Notes: generated by a model from the sequence alone, not told the origin. Numbered from the stretch's first letter, positions 1 through 8,333 are shown. The stretch: DNA of 64,000 bases from Streptomyces sp. WAC 01529 (GCF_003945545.1 NZ_CP029617.1:1341001-1405000); one strand, 5' to 3'. Translations and numbers: made by a program.

Positions 1-1830
1 GGTCGGCACCGAGCCCTCCACCGGCACGAACTGGCCGATGGGCGCGGAGACTTGGGCACCGCCGGGCTCGCCGGGGAGCGGCGCGTACTCGGGCGCGTCG
101 GTCTCCTGCGGGGCGTGCTCGGGGTGGTGCGGGCCAGGGGCCGCGTGCCGCGCCTCGGCGGGGTGGCCTGCGTACGCCGCGTGGCCGGGCTGGGCGCCGA
201 CGGCCATGGCGTACGCGTCCTGGGCGGTGCCGGGGACGAAGCCGTCCTGGGCTGCCTCGTGGGCGAAGCCGTTCTGGGCTGCCTCGTGGGCGAAGCCGTT
301 CTGCGCTGCCTCGTCGGGCTGCGGGGCCTGCGCGCTCGCCCAGGGCTGTGCGGAGGCCATGACGAACGGGGGCTGCGCGACGGCGGCGGGCATGGCCTCG
401 GCGAACGCGGGCTGCTCCGGCGCCGGGACGTGCCCGGGCTCGGCACCGGGGTGCGCGAGGGGGGCGGCACCGGCTTCGGCGTCAGGGGCGGCTTCCGCCA
501 CGGGGGCGGGGGCAGGCGCGGGGGCGGCTTCAGGGGCGACCGTGGCTTCGGCGGCGGCACCGGCGTCCGGGACCTCAGCCGCGAGTTCGGCGTCCGTGAC
601 CTCGGCACCCGCGCCCGCGACCTCGCCGACCTCGGCGTCCGGGAACGCGGCGGCCTGCGGGGCGCCGGGGGACGGAACACCCTGAGCCGGAACAGCCCCG
701 TCCGGGACCTCCTCCGCCTGCGTCTCCTCCCCCTGCACCGCGTCCGCGACGGGCGCGGCCGGGGCGGCGGCATGTCTCGCCTGTTCCTGCGCCTCCGCGG
801 GCAGCTCGGCGGGGACGGCTTCCGGAGCCGGTGCGGCCTGAAGCGGCTCAACGGGCGGAAGGGGCTCGGCGACCGGAAGGGGCTCGGCGGCCTCCGCGCC
901 CTGCGGCTGCTCAGGGGCCTCGGCCTGCTCAAGTGCCTGGGCGTGCTCAGGGGCCTGCGGCTCCTCCGCCACGGCCTCCAGGGGCTGCGGTACGGATGTG
1001 ACAGCAGCGGCCTCTGTGACTGCCGCGCCCTCTGGGACGACCGTTTCTGCTGAGGCGGGAGAAGCCTCGTGCTGCGCCGCCTGCTGAGGCTGCGGCTGGG
1101 GCTGCGCCTGCTGGGGAGCCCACGGCTCACCCCCCTGCGGCGGGATCTCACCGAGCTGCGGACCGGGCAGCCCGGCGTCGTCGCGCGGGCTGTCGAGGTA
1201 TTCGGGCCCGGACGTCGGCGGCCCCGCGTGCCGCGCCGGGGCGGGGTGCTGCGGAGGCGTCACCCCGGCGGGACCGCGGTCGGCCAGCGAACGTACGGGG
1301 CTGGTCGAGCTGTCGGGCACCGAGGGGCCCGTGGGGCCGTGGTGCAGCGGGCGGCGCGAGGAGCCCGGGTGGGACGCGGCGGGCGCGGCGCCGGGCATGC
1401 GGACGCCGGTCAGGTCGACCGAGCCGCTGTCACGGCCCGAGGTCTCGTGCGGCCCCGGCTGATGAGCGGCCTGCGCAGCGTGAGCCGCCTGAGCCGCCTG
1501 AGCCGCCTGAGCCGCCTGAGCCGCCTGAGCCGCGTGAGCCTGGACCTGACCCGGCGTCTGGCCCTGGGCCTGACCCGCCGCCTGCGCCTCGCTCCACGCC
1601 CCCTGGGCACCCGGCATCAGCAGCAGATCGTCGTCATCGGCGGGGTTCTCGGAGGGGTCGACGGGGTTCTCTGCGGGGTCGGCGGGGGCGGCGGGGTCCG
1701 CGAAGGCGTACGCACCCGGAGCGGGAGCGCTCGACTGCTGTGCCCCCATGCCCTGCACGGGCCCGGAAGGCACACCGTTGCCTGCGCCCTCCGGCAGCCC
1801 CTCGCCCGGGACCTGGCCGGTGTCGGTCAT
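1..1830 (-). CDS. N-terminal part of a large low-complexity protein, probably the disordered head of a BluB/CobT-type cobalamin protein (cut by window edge)
   Basis: The frame is open for 610 codons from ATG 1830 to the window edge, so only the N-terminus is visible. It begins MTDTGQVPGEGLPEG, has DDDDLLLMPGAQGAW near residue 64, a (QAA)n run at about residues 99-116, GRDSGSVDLTGVR and later VRSLADRG, then hundreds of Ala/Pro/Glu/Gln-rich residues and three 9-residue repeats (HEAAQNGFA type) at about 505-531. No globular domain is visible. From memory, Streptomyces proteins annotated as nicotinate-nucleotide-dimethylbenzimidazole phosphoribosyltransferase (CobT, often fused to BluB) carry this kind of head, and cobL lies immediately upstream on the same strand. 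The catalytic part would lie left of the window, so the identity is an inference. GAGG precedes the ATG by about 9 nt. Confidence 0.6.
   Translation of the reverse strand, partial: MTDTGQVPGEGLPEGAGNGVPSGPVQGMGAQQSSAPAPGAYAFADPAAPADPAENPVDPSENPADDDDLLLMPGAQGAWSEAQAAGQAQGQTPGQVQAHAAQAAQAAQAAQAAQAAHAAQAAHQPGPHETSGRDSGSVDLTGVRMPGAAPAASHPGSSRRPLHHGPTGPSVPDSSTSPVRSLADRGPAGVTPPQHPAPARHAGPPTSGPEYLDSPRDDAGLPGPQLGEIPPQGGEPWAPQQAQPQPQPQQAAQHEASPASAETVVPEGAAVTEAAAVTSVPQPLEAVAEEPQAPEHAQALEQAEAPEQPQGAEAAEPLPVAEPLPPVEPLQAAPAPEAVPAELPAEAQEQARHAAAPAAPVADAVQGEETQAEEVPDGAVPAQGVPSPGAPQAAAFPDAEVGEVAGAGAEVTDAELAAEVPDAGAAAEATVAPEAAPAPAPAPVAEAAPDAEAGAAPLAHPGAEPGHVPAPEQPAFAEAMPAAVAQPPFVMASAQPWASAQAPQPDEAAQNGFAHEAAQNGFAHEAAQDGFVPGTAQDAYAMAVGAQPGHAAYAGHPAEARHAAPGPHHPEHAPQETDAPEYAPLPGEPGGAQVSAPIGQFVPVEGSVPT
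238..318 (-). repeat. Three tandem 27-bp units inside the partial coding region
   Basis: Units 238-264, 265-291 and 292-318 are nearly identical in plus-strand sequence. They keep frame and encode a 9-residue repeat of the HEAAQNGFA type. Copy-number change by multiples of 27 bp would not break the frame. Confidence 0.85.
1482..1535 (-). repeat. 9-bp tandem repeat encoding Gln-Ala-Ala
   Basis: Five perfect copies of gagccgcct plus one variant (gagccgcgt). Read on the minus strand they give consecutive QAA triplets, a probable flexible or weakly helical linker in the disordered head. Confidence 0.9.
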
Positions 1831-2187
1831 GCGTAACCCCTCGCCCATCGGTTAGTGCTTCTTCGACCGCCCCTCAGCCTTCGGCCGGGGAGGCCCCATT
1901 GACCGGAGCGGCGCACCAACCGCCCGTCTTCCTCAACGAGCGTGCGCGCCGCGCGGCACGAACCGCTTACCGGACAACAGGCATTGTCCCCGTCGGTCCG
2001 CCGCCGCGGCAGCTTGATCGGCCACGGCCCGCTGTGGACTGCGCCACGTTGCGCGTCCTCCGGTCCTGCCGTACCACACGGCTCCCCCGAAACGGGTGGA
2101 CTTTCCGGACCTTGACCAACGAATCGCCGGGCACCCGGGTGCGGTACAACGATCGGCCAGCCTACCCCGGGCCTTGGAGCGAGGGGG
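1831..2187. other. 357-bp intergenic region between cobL and the partial gene
   Basis: Holds the ribosome binding site of the downstream minus-strand gene near 1840. I looked for a cobalamin riboswitch B12-box on the minus strand and did not see one, and I see no convincing gene or strong terminator here. Confidence 0.4.
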
Positions 2188-3408
2188 TCACGGGGAACGG
2201 TCCGGCAGCCGCCCGGAGAGCAGGAATACCACCGTCCGCTTCTCTTCCCGCCAGGCGCGGGTGTCGAGCTCCACGGACTGGAGGAGGGCGCATTCGACGA
2301 GGTATCCGTGCTCGGACAGATCCCTGCCGATGAGTTCGGCCTCGTCGCGTGTCGCGGCGTGCGTCACGATGCGCTGCGGACGGCGGTCGGCGACGGCGGA
2401 GACCACCGCGGCTCCCCCGCCCCCGACGCGTACGACGTCCGGTTCGGGGAGGTCTTCGAGGACGTGCGGCGCGACGCCGTGCACGGTGTGGGCCTGGACG
2501 CCGAAGCGGCGGACCGCGGCGGTGGTGCGGCCCAGGGCGTCGGCGTCGCGGTCGACGGCGATCACGGCGGCGCCGAAGCGGGCCGTCTCCGCGGTGAAGG
2601 CGCCGCTGCCGCAGCCGATGTCCCAGACGAGGTCCCCCACGCGCGGTCCGATGCGGGCGAGTTGGGCGGCCCGCAGCCGGTCGCTCTCCCCCTCGCCGAG
2701 CCAGATGTCGCCGCCGTACTCCGCGGCGGGCAGCGCCCAGCCGCGCGGCGAAGCGGACGGTTCGCGTCCGGCGATCCAGCCGGTGTCGGTGGAGGGCACG
2801 GTTCCGGATCCGCCGACGACGATGACGACGTTCGGGTCGCGCCAGGTGTGGTCGGCGGCCTTGTCGGAGGTGACCACGGTGACCCGCTCGCGGTCGGTGC
2901 CCAGCTCCTCGCAGATGACGAAGGTGCGGTGGACCCCCTGGAGCAGCAGGCTCAGCTCGGCGGGGCCCGCGCCCGGGGAGGTGAGCACGGCGACCTTGGT
3001 GTGGGCCCGGCAGACGTTCACGGCGCGGCGCAGGCTGCGGCGGTGGGCGACCACGACCTCGGCGTCGTCCCACGGCATGCCCGCGCGGGCGAAGGCCTGG
3101 GCGACGGAGGAGACGGCGGGCACCACTTCGACCTCGAGGCCGAATTCGGGGTCGCGCAGGGTGCGTACGACACCGAAGAAGCCGGGGTCGCCGTCGGCGA
3201 GGACGACCGCGGTGCCGCGGTGGGCGGCGATGCGGCGGGCGGCGAGGCCCACGCTGCCGAGGCGGATCCGTTCGGCCTGGGCGGGCACCTCGTCGAGCGC
3301 CAGGTGGTGGGCGGCGCCCGCCACGAGCGTGGCGGCGCGGAGCGCGGAGCGTGCCGCCGCGGTCAGCGGCGTACCGTCCCAGCCGATCACCGTGACCCGG
3401 TCGGCCAT
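2188..3408 (-). CDS. cobL: Precorrin-6Y C5,15-methyltransferase (decarboxylating), CbiE/CbiT fusion
   Basis: Aerobic cobalamin pathway enzyme that methylates precorrin-6Y at C5 and C15 and decarboxylates the acetate side chain, using S-adenosylmethionine in the cytoplasm. It has 406 residues. The first ~200 form a CbiE-type tetrapyrrole methylase domain (starts MADRVTVIGWDG, with VVLADGDPGFFG). The second half is a CbiT-type methyltransferase with the SAM loop DIGCGSGAFTAET and the acidic strand AVDRDADAL. The start at 3408 is chosen over an upstream in-frame codon because AGGAG sits 10-14 nt before it and homology begins there. The adjacent same-strand gene also looks cobalamin-related. Confidence 0.93.
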   Translation of the reverse strand: MADRVTVIGWDGTPLTAAARSALRAATLVAGAAHHLALDEVPAQAERIRLGSVGLAARRIAAHRGTAVVLADGDPGFFGVVRTLRDPEFGLEVEVVPAVSSVAQAFARAGMPWDDAEVVVAHRRSLRRAVNVCRAHTKVAVLTSPGAGPAELSLLLQGVHRTFVICEELGTDRERVTVVTSDKAADHTWRDPNVVIVVGGSGTVPSTDTGWIAGREPSASPRGWALPAAEYGGDIWLGEGESDRLRAAQLARIGPRVGDLVWDIGCGSGAFTAETARFGAAVIAVDRDADALGRTTAAVRRFGVQAHTVHGVAPHVLEDLPEPDVVRVGGGGAAVVSAVADRRPQRIVTHAATRDEAELIGRDLSEHGYLVECALLQSVELDTRAWREEKRTVVFLLSGRLPDRSP

Positions 3409-3585
3409 CGTCGTCTGTCTCCTGGGTTCTCGCGGGTCGTCAGTGCGGTGCGGTGGCTGCGGGGAGCGACCGCGCACGCGGCCAGGGGCGAGCGTACCCG
3501 GTGTTACTCGGGGGTGCCTGGAGGGCGGCGGGCCGTGGCGGTGGGTCGGGCGGGGCCGGATCGGGCCGGACCGTACGGGCCGGGC

Positions 3586-4230
3586 TCAGTTCCAGTCGGA
3601 GAACGCCGAGAAGCCGCTCTCGGCGAGGCTGTCGGAGACGCCTTCGAGGTCTTCGGGGAGCAGGCTCCACACGATGAGGTCGGTGCGGACCTCGATCCAG
3701 CCGCCGAACGGGTCGCCGCCGTTTCTCGTACGCGCTATCCAGGCGCCGCGCAGGACGCCCTCGCTGATGCAGCCGATCTTCTGGGCGACCTGCTGGGCGG
3801 CGGTGTTGTCGGCGGCGGTGCGCAGCTCGATGCGCTCGAACGCCTGGTCGTTGAAGAGCCACTGGGCGGTGGCGAGGGCAGCCTCCGAGGCGTAGCCCTC
3901 GCCGCGGGCCCAGGGGGCGACGACGTAACTGAGTTCGCCGGCGCGGAGCCGCCAGTCGGTGTTGCGCAGCCGGACGACGCCGACCAGGCGCTGGGTGAGG
4001 AACTCCGTGACGGCGAGGGCGATCCCGCGGCCCTCGGTGCGCTCGGCGGGGGCGAGCCGGGTGATCCAGTCGCGGGCGTCGGCCTCGGTGTAGGGCTGGG
4101 GCACGGAGGTCCAGGCGGTGACCATCTCGTCGTTCATCATCTCCGCGTACGCGGAGACGTCGGCGTCCTCGAAGGGGCGCAGCACCAACCGCTCCGTGCT
4201 GATGGAGATGTCGGGGAAGGTGGTCGTCAT
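3586..4230 (-). CDS. GNAT family N-acetyltransferase, RimJ/RimL type
   Basis: Predicted cytoplasmic acetyl-CoA-dependent acetyltransferase of 214 residues. The N-terminus TERLVLRPFEDADV is typical of RimJ/RimL-type GNATs. The family acetyl-CoA loop is represented by APWARGEGYASEA, followed by ELRTAADNTAAQQVAQKIG, the usual late strand-helix of the fold. The substrate cannot be told from sequence; this subfamily includes ribosomal-protein and small-molecule acetyltransferases. It lies alone between cobL and the methionine importer operon, with a strong hairpin terminator separating it from the latter. Confidence 0.85.
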   Translation of the reverse strand: MTTTFPDISISTERLVLRPFEDADVSAYAEMMNDEMVTAWTSVPQPYTEADARDWITRLAPAERTEGRGIALAVTEFLTQRLVGVVRLRNTDWRLRAGELSYVVAPWARGEGYASEAALATAQWLFNDQAFERIELRTAADNTAAQQVAQKIGCISEGVLRGAWIARTRNGGDPFGGWIEVRTDLIVWSLLPEDLEGVSDSLAESGFSAFSDWN

Positions 4231-4301
4231 GCGCCGCTCCGTAACCTGGAACCTCGGGCCTGCTGAAGTGCCCAGCATGCAGCATGTCCGCGCGCGGACG
4301 C

Positions 4302-4342
4302 ACCACGGGGTCCGCTCCTCCCTCAAGAGCGGACCCCGTGGT
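4302..4342 (-). terminator. Hairpin terminator of the methionine importer operon
   Basis: Perfect 16-bp inverted repeat (arms 4302-4317 and 4327-4342) with a 9-nt loop, 23 bp after the stop of the last metQ gene. It lacks a U-tract, as is usual in Streptomyces. Confidence 0.85.
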
Positions 4343-4364
4343 GGCGGCGGGAACGGACTGTGCG

Positions 4365-5207
4365 TCAGTTCCCTTCGACGGGCAGGACGGAGCCCTCGTA
4401 CTTGTCCTCGATGAACCGCTTCACCTCGGGCGAGGTGAGCAGTTCGGCCAGCTTCTTCACCCGCGGGTCGTCCTCGTCGCCCTTCTTGACGGCGAGCACG
4501 TTGTTGTACGGGTTGTCCTTCGGGGACTCGAGGAGGATGGCGTCCTTCTTGGGGCTGAGCCCGGCGTCGAGCGCGTAGTTGTTGTTGATGACGGCCGCGT
4601 CGAGGTCGTCGAGGGAGCGCGGCAGCTGCGCCGGGTCGAGCGGCTTGATGGTGAGCTTCTTCGGGTTGGACGTGATGTCCTCGGGCGTGGCGGTGCCGCC
4701 CACGCCCTTCTTGAGCCCGATGACGCCCTGGGAGGCGAGGAGTTGGAGCGCCCGGCCCTCGTTGGTCGTGTCGTTGGGGACGGCGACGGTCGCGCCCGTC
4801 CGCAGCTTCCGGACGTCCTTCGGCTTCTTGGCGTCCTTCACATAGACGCCCATCGGCGGCAGGTACACCTCGGTGACCGGCACCAGGTCCGTGCCCTTGG
4901 ACGAGTTGAAGTCCTTGAGGTACGGGGTGTGCTGGTACAGGTTGGCGTCGAGGGAGCCCTCCTGGAGCGCGGTGTTCGGCGTGACGTAGTCCGTGAACTC
5001 CGTGATCCGGAGGTCGAGCCCGTTCTTCTTCGCGAGGTTCTCCTGGATGTACGTGAGTACTTCGCCGGCCGGTGTCGGGGTGGCCCCGACGACGAGCTTG
5101 TCGCCGCCGGAGCCGTCGGCGCCACCGCCGGAGTCCCCGCCGCACGCGGTGAGCCCCAGGGTGAGGGCGAGGCTCCCGGCCGCGGCGGCGATGACCGACG
5201 TACGCAT
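4365..5207 (-). CDS. metQ: Methionine-binding lipoprotein MetQ-like, second copy
   Basis: Substrate-binding lipoprotein of an ABC importer of the methionine uptake transporter family (NlpA/MetQ domain), 280 residues. A short signal sequence ends in the lipobox LTAC with Cys at about residue 22, so it should be anchored to the outer face of the membrane. Family blocks include LRITEFTDYVTPN, VAVPNDTTNEGRALQLL and DLDAAVINNNYALDAGL. It begins 2 bp after the stop of the paralogue at 5210-6043, is its close relative, and is the last gene of metN-metI-metQ-metQ. The two binding proteins may differ in affinity or in methionine versus oxidised or D-methionine preference; this is inference. Confidence 0.92.
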   Translation of the reverse strand: MRTSVIAAAAGSLALTLGLTACGGDSGGGADGSGGDKLVVGATPTPAGEVLTYIQENLAKKNGLDLRITEFTDYVTPNTALQEGSLDANLYQHTPYLKDFNSSKGTDLVPVTEVYLPPMGVYVKDAKKPKDVRKLRTGATVAVPNDTTNEGRALQLLASQGVIGLKKGVGGTATPEDITSNPKKLTIKPLDPAQLPRSLDDLDAAVINNNYALDAGLSPKKDAILLESPKDNPYNNVLAVKKGDEDDPRVKKLAELLTSPEVKRFIEDKYEGSVLPVEGN

Positions 5208-5209
5208 GA

Positions 5210-6043
5210 TCAGAACGCCGCGACGACGGCGCCGTCGTACTTGTCGTCGATGAACTTCTTGACCTCGGGCGAGGTGAGGAGCTTGGCGAGCTTCTTCACG
5301 CGCGGGTCCTTCTCGTCGCCCTTCTTGACGGCGAGGAAGTTGCCGTAGGGGTTGCCCTTGGCCTTCTCGGCGACGAGGGCGTCCTTGGCGGGGCTGAGCT
5401 TGGCTTCCAGGGCGTAGTTGCCGTTGATCACCGCGGCGTCGAGGTCACCGAGGGAGCGGGGCAGCTGGGCGGCCTCCAGCTCCTTGAACTTGAGGTTCTT
5501 CGGGTTCTTGGCGACGTCCTTGGGGGTGGCGTCGTAGCCGACGCCCTTCTTCAGCTCGATGACGCCGTTGTCCGCGAGGAGCTTGAGCGCGCGCGCCTCG
5601 TTCGTGGTGTCGTTCGGGACGGCGACGGTGGCGCCGTCCTTCAGGTCGCCGAGCTTCTTGACGCTCTTGGAGTACACGCCGAGGGGCTCCAGGTGCACCG
5701 TGGCGCCCGGGACGGGCACGATGTCCGTGCCGTTCTTCTTGTTGAAGTCGTCCAGGTACGGCTTGTGCTGGAAGTAGTTCGCGAAGACCTCGCCCTGCTG
5801 GACGGCGGTGTTCGGCGTGACGTAGTCGGTGAACTCGCGGACTTCCAGGTCCAGGCCGGCCTTCTTGGCGAGGTTCTTCTGGACGTAGTCCAGGATCTCG
5901 CCCTGCGGCGTCGGGGTGGCGGCGACGACGAGCGGGCCGTCCTTGTCGCCCGCGGAGCCCTTGTCGGAGCCGCAGGCGGTGAGCCCGAGGGTGAGGGCTC
6001 CAGCGGCGAGGACAGCGGTGGTGATCTTGGCGGTGTTACGCAC
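5210..6043 (-). CDS. metQ: Methionine-binding lipoprotein MetQ-like, first copy
   Basis: NlpA/MetQ-type solute-binding lipoprotein, 277 residues, with signal sequence and lipobox LTACG (Cys near residue 24). Diagnostic stretches are LEVREFTDYVTPN, VAVPNDTTNEARALKLL and DLDAAVINGNYALEA. It follows metI after a 72-bp gap and directly precedes a second metQ copy, so the permease pair serves two binding proteins. Compared with its neighbour it lacks the Gly-rich linker after the lipid cysteine and ends in a short AVVAAF tail. Confidence 0.93.
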   Translation of the reverse strand: MRNTAKITTAVLAAGALTLGLTACGSDKGSAGDKDGPLVVAATPTPQGEILDYVQKNLAKKAGLDLEVREFTDYVTPNTAVQQGEVFANYFQHKPYLDDFNKKNGTDIVPVPGATVHLEPLGVYSKSVKKLGDLKDGATVAVPNDTTNEARALKLLADNGVIELKKGVGYDATPKDVAKNPKNLKFKELEAAQLPRSLGDLDAAVINGNYALEAKLSPAKDALVAEKAKGNPYGNFLAVKKGDEKDPRVKKLAKLLTSPEVKKFIDDKYDGAVVAAF

Positions 6044-6115
6044 GAAAAGTGCCTTTCTCCATGGGTGGTGCGGCCCCGCACAGGTGGGCGGGGCGGACTG
6101 CGGGCCTGCGCCCGG

Positions 6116-6862
6116 TCAGCCGGTCTTGGTGGTCGACTCGGCGGCGGCGGTGCCGGGCAGCACCCCGCGCAGCGGCCGGAACAGCAGCAGCGGGCCCGAG
6201 CCGCCGCCGCGCTTGTGCAGCCTGCGGGCCGCGTAGTCGCCCGCGAACTGGATGATCGAGATGACCACGGCGAGGATCGCCACGGTGATCCACATCAGCT
6301 CGGTCTCGAAGCGCTGGTAGCCGTAGCGCAGCGCGAGGTCACCGAGACCGCCGCCGCCGACCGTGCCCGCCATCGCGGAGTAGCCGATGAGCGCGACGAT
6401 CGTGGTGGTGGCGCCGGAGATCAGTGAGGGCAGCGACTCCGGGACGAGGACCTTGCGTACGACGGTCCAGGTGGAGCCGCCCATCGACTGCACGGCCTCG
6501 ACGAGCCCGCCGTCGACCTCACGGATCGAGGTCTCCACAAGGCGGGCGAAGAACGGGATGGCGCCGACGGCGAGCGGCACGAGGGCGGCCTCGCGGCCGA
6601 TGGTGGTGCCGGTGACCCAGCGGGTGAAGGTCATCAGGGCGACCATCAGGATGATGAAGGGCATCGAGCGGGCGATGTTCACGACCTGCCCGAGCACCTT
6701 GTTCAGGACGGCGTTCTGCAGGAGCGCGCCGCGCTCGGTGAGGACGAGCAGGATGCCGAGGGGCAGTCCGGCGACGACGGCTATCAGCGTCGACCAGCCC
6801 ACCATGTAGAGGGTGTCCCAACAGGCCTGCTCCAGCAGGGGCTGCATCTCCGACCAGGTCAC
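6116..6862 (-). CDS. metI: Methionine ABC transporter permease MetI
   Basis: Integral membrane permease, 248 residues, binding-protein-dependent transport family, with five or so hydrophobic segments (for example LYMVGWSTLIAVVAGLPLGI and FIILMVALMTF). The EAA-type coupling helix that contacts the ATPase is EAVQSMGGSTWTVVRKVL. It starts with GTG at 6862, overlapping the metN stop by 4 nt (GTGA), so translation is coupled. The C-terminus (KRGGGSGPLLLFRPLRG and following) is longer than usual and basic. With MetN and the two MetQ lipoproteins it forms the importer. Confidence 0.93.
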   Translation of the reverse strand: MTWSEMQPLLEQACWDTLYMVGWSTLIAVVAGLPLGILLVLTERGALLQNAVLNKVLGQVVNIARSMPFIILMVALMTFTRWVTGTTIGREAALVPLAVGAIPFFARLVETSIREVDGGLVEAVQSMGGSTWTVVRKVLVPESLPSLISGATTTIVALIGYSAMAGTVGGGGLGDLALRYGYQRFETELMWITVAILAVVISIIQFAGDYAARRLHKRGGGSGPLLLFRPLRGVLPGTAAAESTTKTG

Positions 6863-7974
6863 TTGGCACCTTCCTTGACCAGCTTGGCGTCCCGCGGGGC
6901 GGGCACGGCGGTGTCGGTGTCGTCGGACCCCGCGACCTCGACCTGGAGGCCCCGCTCGCGCAGGAAGCCGATCGGGACGACGTTCTCCTCGAAGCGGCCG
7001 GGCAGCTCGATGCGCATGCGGCCGACCTGCTTGCCCGCGACGGTGTCCATCGCGGCGCCGAGGATCGAGATGTCGATGTTGTACGTGCGCGACAGCTGGG
7101 AGATGACCGGCTGGGTCGCGGCCTCGCCGTGGAAGGTCACGTCGACGACGGTGCGGTCCTCGCCGGTCGCCTCGCCGCTGACGGGGAAGAGCGCGGCGGC
7201 CAGCTCGGAGCCGGGCGTCGCGAGGAGTTCGCTGACGGTGCCGGACTCGACGATCTGCCCGCGCTCCATGAGGGCGGCGGAGTCGCAGACGCTCTTGACG
7301 ACGTCCATCTCGTGCGTGATGAGCAGGACGGTCAGGCCGAGCTGCCGGTTGAGGTCGCGCAGGAGCTGGAGGATGGAGCGGGTGGTCTCCGGGTCCAGCG
7401 CGCTGGTCGCCTCGTCGGAGAGCAGCACCTTCGGGTCGCCGGCGAGGGCGCGGGCGATGCCGACGCGCTGCTTCTGGCCGCCGGAGAGCTGCGCCGGGTA
7501 GGCCTTCGCCTTCTCGGCGAGGCCCACGAGGTCGAGCAGTTCGAGGGCCTTGCGGGAGCGCTCCTGGCCGGAGAGGCCGAGGATCTCCAGCGGCAGCTCC
7601 ACGTTGTCCTGCACGGTGCGCGAGGACAGCAGGTTGAAGTGCTGGAAGACCATGCCGATGCGGCTGCGTGCCCGGCGCAGTTCCCGGCCCGCGCGCGGGC
7701 CGCGTCCGGCCAGGGCGGTGAGGTCCTGGCCGGCGACGGTCACGGTGCCGGAGGTGGGGCGCTCCAGGAGGTTGACGCAGCGGATCAGGGAGGACTTGCC
7801 GGCGCCGGACTGGCCGATGACGCCGTACACCTCGCCCTCGCGGACGTGCAGGTCGACTCCGTCGAGGGCGGTTACTTCACGACCGCGTGAGCGGTAGACC
7901 TTGGTGAGGCCGGAAGTGGTGATCACAGGGGTTTCCGTCACTGTCGAGTGCGCGGCGCGGGTGTGGCCGGGCAC
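6859..7974 (-). CDS. metN: Methionine ABC transporter ATP-binding protein MetN
   Basis: ATPase of the methionine importer, about 371 residues. Walker A is GQSGAGKSS, the signature is LSGGQKQR and Walker B is VLLSDEATSALD, followed by the switch His region LLITHEMDVV. The last ~100 residues form a NIL regulatory domain (DRTVVDVTFHG onward), which in this family senses intracellular methionine and inhibits transport. The start is uncertain: GTG 7974 or GTG 7941 are in frame and neither has a clear Shine-Dalgarno; homology begins just after the latter. It is the first gene of the operon and is preceded by a Cys/Met-rich leader peptide. Confidence 0.93.
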   Translation of the reverse strand: MPGHTRAAHSTVTETPVITTSGLTKVYRSRGREVTALDGVDLHVREGEVYGVIGQSGAGKSSLIRCVNLLERPTSGTVTVAGQDLTALAGRGPRAGRELRRARSRIGMVFQHFNLLSSRTVQDNVELPLEILGLSGQERSRKALELLDLVGLAEKAKAYPAQLSGGQKQRVGIARALAGDPKVLLSDEATSALDPETTRSILQLLRDLNRQLGLTVLLITHEMDVVKSVCDSAALMERGQIVESGTVSELLATPGSELAAALFPVSGEATGEDRTVVDVTFHGEAATQPVISQLSRTYNIDISILGAAMDTVAGKQVGRMRIELPGRFEENVVPIGFLRERGLQVEVAGSDDTDTAVPAPRDAKLVKEGAK

Positions 7975-8151
7975 GGGGCATTCGTTCGGAACGCGGCACG
8001 GTTCTCGCGGTGGCGATTCAGGAACCGGAGGGGTGTGCGCGGGGCGGGCTCGCTTCCTGCGTCGGTACGGCGTTCGTCGCGTACGTCGTGCAGGGGCGGG
8101 GCACAGTGGCTTCGCTTCGGGGCGCGAGGCTCTTCAGTGGTGCGGGGGCCC

Positions 8152-8196
8152 TCAGAAGGCGCACATTCGACACATACAACGAGCACCGGGCGTCAT
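8152..8196 (-). CDS. Putative Cys/Met-rich leader peptide of the methionine importer operon
   Basis: A 14-codon frame MTPGARCMCRMCAF precedes metN by about 180 bp. ATG 8196 has GAGG 6 nt upstream; an in-frame ATG at 8238 would give 28 residues but has a poor ribosome binding site. Three Cys and two internal Met codons fall in the last eight sense codons, next to the stop. Established parallel: actinobacterial sulfur-assimilation operons often carry short Cys-rich upstream frames that act as attenuators, and classic amino-acid attenuators repeat the sensed codon. Inference: ribosome speed at these Cys/Met codons reports sulfur amino acid supply to metNIQQ. I could not draw a convincing mutually exclusive hairpin pair downstream. 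Confidence 0.6.
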   Translation of the reverse strand: MTPGARCMCRMCAF

Positions 8197-8273
8197 CGTC
8201 GCCTCGGTCGCAAGGGTGCGGCTGCTCGTCGTGGTCATGGTCCCAAGTAAAACACGCGTGAGGTCGCCGTCCG

Positions 8274-8304
8274 CCACCGCTGTCCGTATAGCGGACAGCG
8301 GTGG
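8274..8304 (-). terminator. Hairpin after the HAD phosphatase gene
   Basis: Perfect inverted repeat with 13-bp arms (8274-8286 and 8292-8304) and a 5-nt loop, 30 bp past the HAD gene stop. It could also serve as an operator for the metN promoter just downstream. Confidence 0.75.
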
Positions 8305-8333
8305 GACGGGGTCGGCCGGCCCGTTCGCGGCGC

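Noticed and set aside
1831..2187. Possible cobalamin riboswitch before the partial cobalamin-linked gene
   Set aside because: No recognisable B12-box or long conserved hairpin set on the minus strand.
2308..4266. Long plus-strand open frame opposite cobL and the acetyltransferase gene
   Set aside because: Antisense shadow; the minus-strand proteins have clear family motifs and ribosome binding sites.
8010..8261. 83-codon plus-strand open frame opposite the metN leader
   Set aside because: No homology, no ribosome binding site, and Ser/Arg/Gly-rich shadow composition.
7975..8333. Possible SAM riboswitch upstream of the methionine importer
   Set aside because: I could not match SAM-type conserved elements; the Cys/Met leader peptide explains the long leader better.
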